Assembly: GCA_003504855.1 (NCBI GenBank)
Contig: DNZD01000320.1
Coordinates: 1-9,779 of the forward strand
Source of the DNA: Cytophagales bacterium
GTDB taxonomy: Bacteria > Bacteroidota > Bacteroidia > Cytophagales > Cyclobacteriaceae
Direction: 5' to 3'
Length of the DNA: 9,779 nt
Positions 7,245 to 9,779 of this stretch are shown one piece after another; within the stretch, counting starts at the first letter, position 1, and every line of letters begins with the position of its first letter. The position numbers were made by a program, and so were the translations under genes. The notes under the pieces were generated by a model. The model saw nothing but the letters and a program-made list of their open reading frames with translations. It did not search any database and was not told the DNA's origin.

Positions 7245-8317
7245 GTCCGTTTCTGGAGATGAACGGAGTCCGGTACTCACTGGACAGACTGGACGAAGCC
7301 TTACGTGCTGCCCCTGCTCCGTTCTATGCGGACGCTATTCAATTCTGCCGTGATTGGATCACGCAACGTGATCAGTTTACTTTTCAAACATCCGGATCAA
7401 CGGGTACCCCCAAGCAGATTTCATTCACGCGAAGTCAACTGATTGCCAGTGCACATCTGTCCGCAGAAGCCCTGAATCTCCAGGCCGGCGAAAACGCGCT
7501 GGTGTGTCTGGATACTCGTCTCATCGCAGGAGCGATGATGCTGGTGCGGAGTATGCTAACCTGCATGAATATCATCCTCGAGCAACCATCAGCCAACCCC
7601 GTACAGCTTGATCAAACTGCCATACACTTTGTTGCACTGGTCCCCTATCAGGTTGTATCCATGCTACAATCCCGTGCTCCACGCCTGCAACAAATCAAAA
7701 CAGTGATTATCGGCGGAGCACCGCTTCAGGCATCTACTGTGGATGCGCTGAAGACTTTTACCAATCAAATTTATGCCACCTACGGCATGACAGAGACCAT
7801 CACGCACATTGCCCTACAACAACTTTCCGGCAAAACCCCACAACAGCACTTTCACGCCTTGAATACCGTAAGTCTGTCTACTGACAACCGGGAATGCCTG
7901 GTTATTCGGGCACCTCATCTGGGGCAAACACCCATCATCACCAATGATCGTGTGCAATTAATAGACGACAATACATTCGCCTGGTTGGGCAGAATAGACC
8001 GCGTGATCAATTCCGGCGGAAAGAAAATACAAGCGGAATACATGGAAGAGGTAGTTGAATCCCTGATGGATAACCTGGGACTCAACAACCGTTTCTTTGT
8101 CGCAGGCCTTCCTGATCCCCTGCTGGGAGAATCTGTGACGTTGTTTGTTGAGGGTCAGCTTACCGAAGACATGAAGACTCAATTGCACCAAGCACTTGGG
8201 CACAAGCTCAGTCGGTATGAGATTCCAAAATCCATCATCTGTCTGGAACGGTTCACCGAAACCGCTTCACAAAAAGTCGATAGGATCTCAACGATACGTA
8301 ACACCCAAAAAAAATAA
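7241..8317 (+). CDS. menE: o-Succinylbenzoate-CoA ligase (short form)
   Basis: A 358-residue acyl-adenylating enzyme that activates o-succinylbenzoate to the CoA thioester used by MenB. Motifs in order: P-loop TSGSTGTPK (50-58), IIGGAPL (156-162), YGMTET (181-186), TNDRVQL then GRIDRVINSGGKK (250-262) at the hinge, and the C-terminal catalytic Lys345 in TASQKVDR. The protein lacks about 100 N-terminal residues compared with proteobacterial MenE (around 450 aa); such short versions are usual in Bacteroidota, and the frame has no sign of truncation. The ATG overlaps the stop of the PPC gene (ATGA). The last two lysine codons and the stop form part of an opposing terminator. Confidence 0.92.
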   Translation: MSPFLEMNGVRYSLDRLDEALRAAPAPFYADAIQFCRDWITQRDQFTFQTSGSTGTPKQISFTRSQLIASAHLSAEALNLQAGENALVCLDTRLIAGAMMLVRSMLTCMNIILEQPSANPVQLDQTAIHFVALVPYQVVSMLQSRAPRLQQIKTVIIGGAPLQASTVDALKTFTNQIYATYGMTETITHIALQQLSGKTPQQHFHALNTVSLSTDNRECLVIRAPHLGQTPIITNDRVQLIDDNTFAWLGRIDRVINSGGKKIQAEYMEEVVESLMDNLGLNNRFFVAGLPDPLLGESVTLFVEGQLTEDMKTQLHQALGHKLSRYEIPKSIICLERFTETASQKVDRISTIRNTQKK

Positions 8318-8342
8318 CACCTGCCTTTGCAGACAGGTGTTA
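8307..8342 (-). terminator. Second (distal) intrinsic terminator for minus-strand transcription
   Basis: A 9-bp perfect stem, TAACACCTG (8315-8323) with CAGGTGTTA (8334-8342), and a 10-base loop. On the minus strand it is followed directly by eight T residues (8307-8314). In the plus direction the hairpin is followed by CTGGCAAAAAAAG with no T-run, so it is a canonical terminator only for minus-strand transcripts, although the hairpin may also pause the menE transcript. It overlaps the menE stop codon and its last two lysine codons. Confidence 0.7.
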
Positions 8343-8347
8343 CTGGC

Positions 8348-8389
8348 AAAAAAAGAAGAATCTCCTGTTAACCTTAGGAGGATTTCTTC
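8348..8389 (-). terminator. Intrinsic terminator of the XRE/S24 regulator unit
   Basis: On the minus strand GAAGAAATCCTCCT (8389-8376) pairs with AGGAGATTCTTC (8366-8355), giving 12 base pairs with two single-base bulges and a 9-base loop. It is followed at once by seven T residues (8354-8348). The descending stem contains the final K-K-S-S codons and the stop of the regulator gene, so termination occurs right at the gene end. Confidence 0.75.
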
Positions 8390-9168
8390 AGTCCCTTGTC
8401 GCTGCGGAGTGAATGAATCTCTTGTTGCAATTCCATCACCATGCCGGCCAATTGTTCCATCGATATATCATTCTTGGAAGCCACATCCGGGAATTGAACG
8501 CTGATATAGGCCTTCGCACTCCATACCTCGATGACTTCGGTGGCATCTATCTGATAAGGCGCATATTGTCTGTTGTCGGAAACCAGGAATAGTTTTCCAT
8601 TCTCCTGCAGGTAGTTGAATACCCGTTTGTAAACAATTCCTTCCCGGTGTGTGACCAATATGTAAGGCTTGCTGCTCTTAATGTCACGCACATGTTCCAC
8701 CCATTCTCCAATCACAATGGTACCCGGAAGTATGGGCAGCATGGAATCACCCGTAATTTCAAATGCGCGATACGTGCCTTTGCTCAACATTGGCAGTTTG
8801 AACCGAGGCAGCTCTTTGATGTACTCCGGATCAGCATATCCATTCAAATAGCCAGCTGCGGCCTTGTGCGGTACCAATTCAATGTTGTCACGAGATTGAT
8901 CGTCAACAGTCACCACAAGGACTTCCTTGGTGCCCATTGCCTTCTTCTCATAGTCCTTGAGCTGACTGATATCGCGACCAATCAATACATCAACTGAAAG
9001 TCCGGCCAGCGCAGCCATCTTTTGTAACAGTTCCAATCGAGGCTCGGCCCTGCCCTCTTCATACGCTCCCACCAGGGACCGTTTGATGTCCAGCTTCTGG
9101 GCAAACTGATCTTGTGTTAACGCCAGTTGCTTGCGAAGGAATCGGATATTCTCGTTGAGCTTCACCAT
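8374..9168 (-). CDS. XRE-family HTH / S24 (LexA-like) transcriptional regulator
   Basis: A 264-residue regulator with an N-terminal XRE/Cro-type helix-turn-helix (about residues 5-62; ALTQDQFAQKLDIKRSLVGAYEEG) and a C-terminal S24 domain. The catalytic dyad is intact: Ser142 in TGDSMLP and Lys181 in GIVYKRVF, 39 residues apart. An Ala105-Gly106 bond in HKAAAGYLNG lies 36 residues before the serine, the position of the self-cleavage site in LexA and UmuD. It could therefore be a repressor inactivated by self-cleavage under DNA damage; a constitutive, non-cleaving sensor is equally possible for this family. A polar C-terminal extension (about 225-264) looks coiled-coil-like (MEQLAGMVMELQQEIHSL) and may mediate oligomerisation. 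The ATG lies 6 bases after the stop of the 83-aa gene, so the two form one unit. A pair of dyads just upstream of that gene is a candidate operator. Confidence 0.9.
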   Translation of the reverse strand: MVKLNENIRFLRKQLALTQDQFAQKLDIKRSLVGAYEEGRAEPRLELLQKMAALAGLSVDVLIGRDISQLKDYEKKAMGTKEVLVVTVDDQSRDNIELVPHKAAAGYLNGYADPEYIKELPRFKLPMLSKGTYRAFEITGDSMLPILPGTIVIGEWVEHVRDIKSSKPYILVTHREGIVYKRVFNYLQENGKLFLVSDNRQYAPYQIDATEVIEVWSAKAYISVQFPDVASKNDISMEQLAGMVMELQQEIHSLRSDKGLKKSS

Positions 9169-9174
9169 GGGCTG

Positions 9175-9426
9175 TTATTTTGGAAACACTAAGATCCGAC
9201 CTGAATGAATATTCCGGGCAGACAAAGAGTAAAGATTTCGTTGAAAGTACGTGTCCCGCGTTTGCATCGCCTGAACATGCCTGGAAATCTTGCTAACCAC
9301 ATCCGAAACAGTGGATGTGGCGTCGGCGAGCAAATAACCATAACACGGTTGCTCAAATCCGTCGGCCGAAAAATTCACCTGAAAACGACCGGATGCCAGC
9401 CGCTTACTTGTAAGCCTTAGTTTCAT
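9175..9426 (-). CDS. Small unknown protein co-transcribed with the XRE/S24 regulator
   Basis: I do not recognise a family. The 83-residue product is basic, without signal peptide, membrane segment or cysteine pair (one Cys, in FEQPCYGYLLAD). The N-terminal half alternates polar and hydrophobic residues (KLRLTSKRL, RFQVNFSADG), suggesting beta strands; residues 36-57 (ATSTVSDVVSKISRHVQAMQ) look like a helix. It begins at ATG 2 bases from an upstream dyad and ends 6 bases before the regulator ATG. The tight coupling suggests that it is a cofactor or target of the regulator, or its modulator. That the frame is a real gene is supported by its length, the close spacing and the AT-rich regulatory stretch immediately in front of it; its protein family is open. 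Confidence 0.65.
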   Translation of the reverse strand: MKLRLTSKRLASGRFQVNFSADGFEQPCYGYLLADATSTVSDVVSKISRHVQAMQTRDTYFQRNLYSLSARNIHSGRILVFPK

Positions 9427-9428
9427 AC

Positions 9429-9443
9429 GCTAAATATTTTAGT
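9429..9443. promoter_or_regulatory. Candidate operator A (CTAA-N5-TTAG dyad)
   Basis: GCTAAATATTTTAGT contains a dyad with 5-bp arms (CTAAA/TTTAG). It ends 2 bases before the start codon of the 83-aa gene. It is about 12/15 identical, in inverted orientation, to a second site 53 bp away. A poor match to the Bacteroidota -7 element (TTAATTTG on the minus strand, 9444-9451) lies just upstream, so protein bound here would cover the expected transcription start. That it is an operator is inferred, not shown. Confidence 0.45.
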
Positions 9444-9481
9444 CAAATTAAATGCATGAATTTGCTCCTTGCAAGTAAATA

Positions 9482-9496
9482 ACTAAAAATATTAGC
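9482..9496. promoter_or_regulatory. Candidate operator B (CTAA-N5-TTAG dyad), overlaps the menC stop
   Basis: ACTAAAAATATTAGC repeats the CTAA-N5-TTAG pattern of site A with the same 5-base spacer, and a perfect 8-bp palindrome TTAGCTAA (9492-9499) overlaps it. The last base of the site is the first base of the menC stop codon (complement of 9496-9498). The two sites flank an AT-rich stretch (76% AT over 9427-9500) that also holds a 21-base quasi-palindrome CAAATT...AATTTG (9444-9464). These are what one expects of an autoregulated promoter with two repressor sites. Confidence 0.45.
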
Positions 9497-9779
9497 TAAA
9501 ATTCTGAGAGGTCCCAAATTTCTTGGGAATCGACCTTCAAATGGCCCTTTTCTACCTTGAGCGGTGAGGCAATATTATCGGTATAGATCATGCCAGTGCC
9601 TAATCCCTGATGGGTATCGATAGGATATTCTGCACTAAACTGCGCAATAGCATTAAGGCCAATGCTGCTTTCCAGCGCAGATGTCATCCACCAGCCCGTT
9701 TGTCGCTCTTCTGCCAGCCGGACCCACTCCGCGCAGCCAGCTATTCCTCCATGCAAACTGGGCTTCAGAATGATAAACT
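9496..9779 (-). CDS. menC: o-Succinylbenzoate synthase, C-terminal part
   Basis: The gene runs off the right edge, leaving about the last 94 codons. It belongs to the enolase superfamily and dehydrates SHCHC to o-succinylbenzoate, the substrate of MenE. The retained piece starts with IILKPSLHGG, whose Lys is the second catalytic lysine at the end of a barrel strand. It continues with GWWMTSALESSIGLNAIAQF (the conserved Glu-Ser motif) and HQGLGTGMIYTDNIASPL, all characteristic of Bacteroidota MenC. The remaining metal-binding and KxK residues lie outside the window. Orientation is opposite to the rest of the menaquinone genes, from which it is separated by the regulator unit. Its stop codon overlaps candidate operator B. 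Confidence 0.9.
   Translation of the reverse strand, partial: FIILKPSLHGGIAGCAEWVRLAEERQTGWWMTSALESSIGLNAIAQFSAEYPIDTHQGLGTGMIYTDNIASPLKVEKGHLKVDSQEIWDLSEF

Larger units (their letters stand above)
2634..8317 (+). other. Menaquinone biosynthesis operon menI-menF-menD-menB-(PPC protein)-menE
   Basis: Six plus-strand genes with spacings of 7, 23, -11, 8 and -4 bases, and no internal promoter or terminator that I can see, so they are probably one transcript. Order along the pathway: MenF makes isochorismate from chorismate, MenD adds the 2-oxoglutarate-derived semialdehyde, (MenH and MenC follow), MenE makes o-succinylbenzoyl-CoA, MenB closes the ring to DHNA-CoA and MenI releases DHNA. menC lies 1.2 kb to the right on the opposite strand. 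menH and menA are not in the window. The only member without an obvious pathway step is the exported PPC-domain protein. Confidence 0.8.

Noticed and set aside
8315..8342. Riboswitch or attenuator at the end of menE
   Set aside because: The hairpin is simple, lies at the gene end, and has its T-run on the minus strand; a terminator explains it.
8374..9426. Prophage or mobile-element remnant suggested by the S24 repressor
   Set aside because: No integrase, transposase, phage structural gene, direct repeat or att-like sequence is nearby; flanking genes are core menaquinone genes.

Overview
The window reads as a chromosomal segment from a member of the Bacteroidota, probably Cytophagales-like. 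This is an inference from the protein flavour, from the near absence of Shine-Dalgarno sequences in front of the genes, and from a short MenE of the kind common in that phylum. GC content is roughly 50% and there are no transposases, tRNAs, rRNAs, CRISPR arrays or phage genes. Most of it is an ordinary core-metabolism locus, with a less ordinary regulatory module at the right end.

Left part (1-1916): the 3' end of a coiled-coil/zinc-ribbon-type gene whose ribbon has lost three of its four expected cysteines. It overlaps by 8 bases a secreted tetratricopeptide-repeat protein that starts at TTG. A histidine phosphatase converges on this pair from the right.

Centre (2634-8317): a compact six-gene plus-strand operon for menaquinone (vitamin K2) synthesis: menI (DHNA-CoA thioesterase), menF (isochorismate synthase), menD (SEPHCHC synthase), menB (DHNA-CoA synthase), a PPC/DUF296-domain protein with a signal peptide, and menE (o-succinylbenzoate-CoA ligase). 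Gaps are 7, 23, -11, 8 and -4 bases. Together with menC, whose 3' end enters the window on the minus strand at 9496-9779, these genes cover chorismate to DHNA except for menH. Neither menH nor menA is in the window.

Right part (8307-9500): a minus-strand two-gene unit, a small unknown protein (83 aa) followed by an XRE-HTH/S24 (LexA-like) regulator with an intact Ser-Lys dyad. It sits between menE and menC. It ends in two tandem intrinsic terminators, both directed against minus-strand transcription; the U-tract of the second is antisense to the last codons of menE. Upstream of the unit is a 76% AT stretch with two copies of the dyad CTAA-N5-TTAG, exactly 53 bp apart (about five helical turns), one of which covers the menC stop codon. 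This looks like an autoregulatory operator pair and is the most interesting undescribed signal here. The second is the exported PPC-domain protein inside the menaquinone operon. I see no convincing wholly new multi-gene system.
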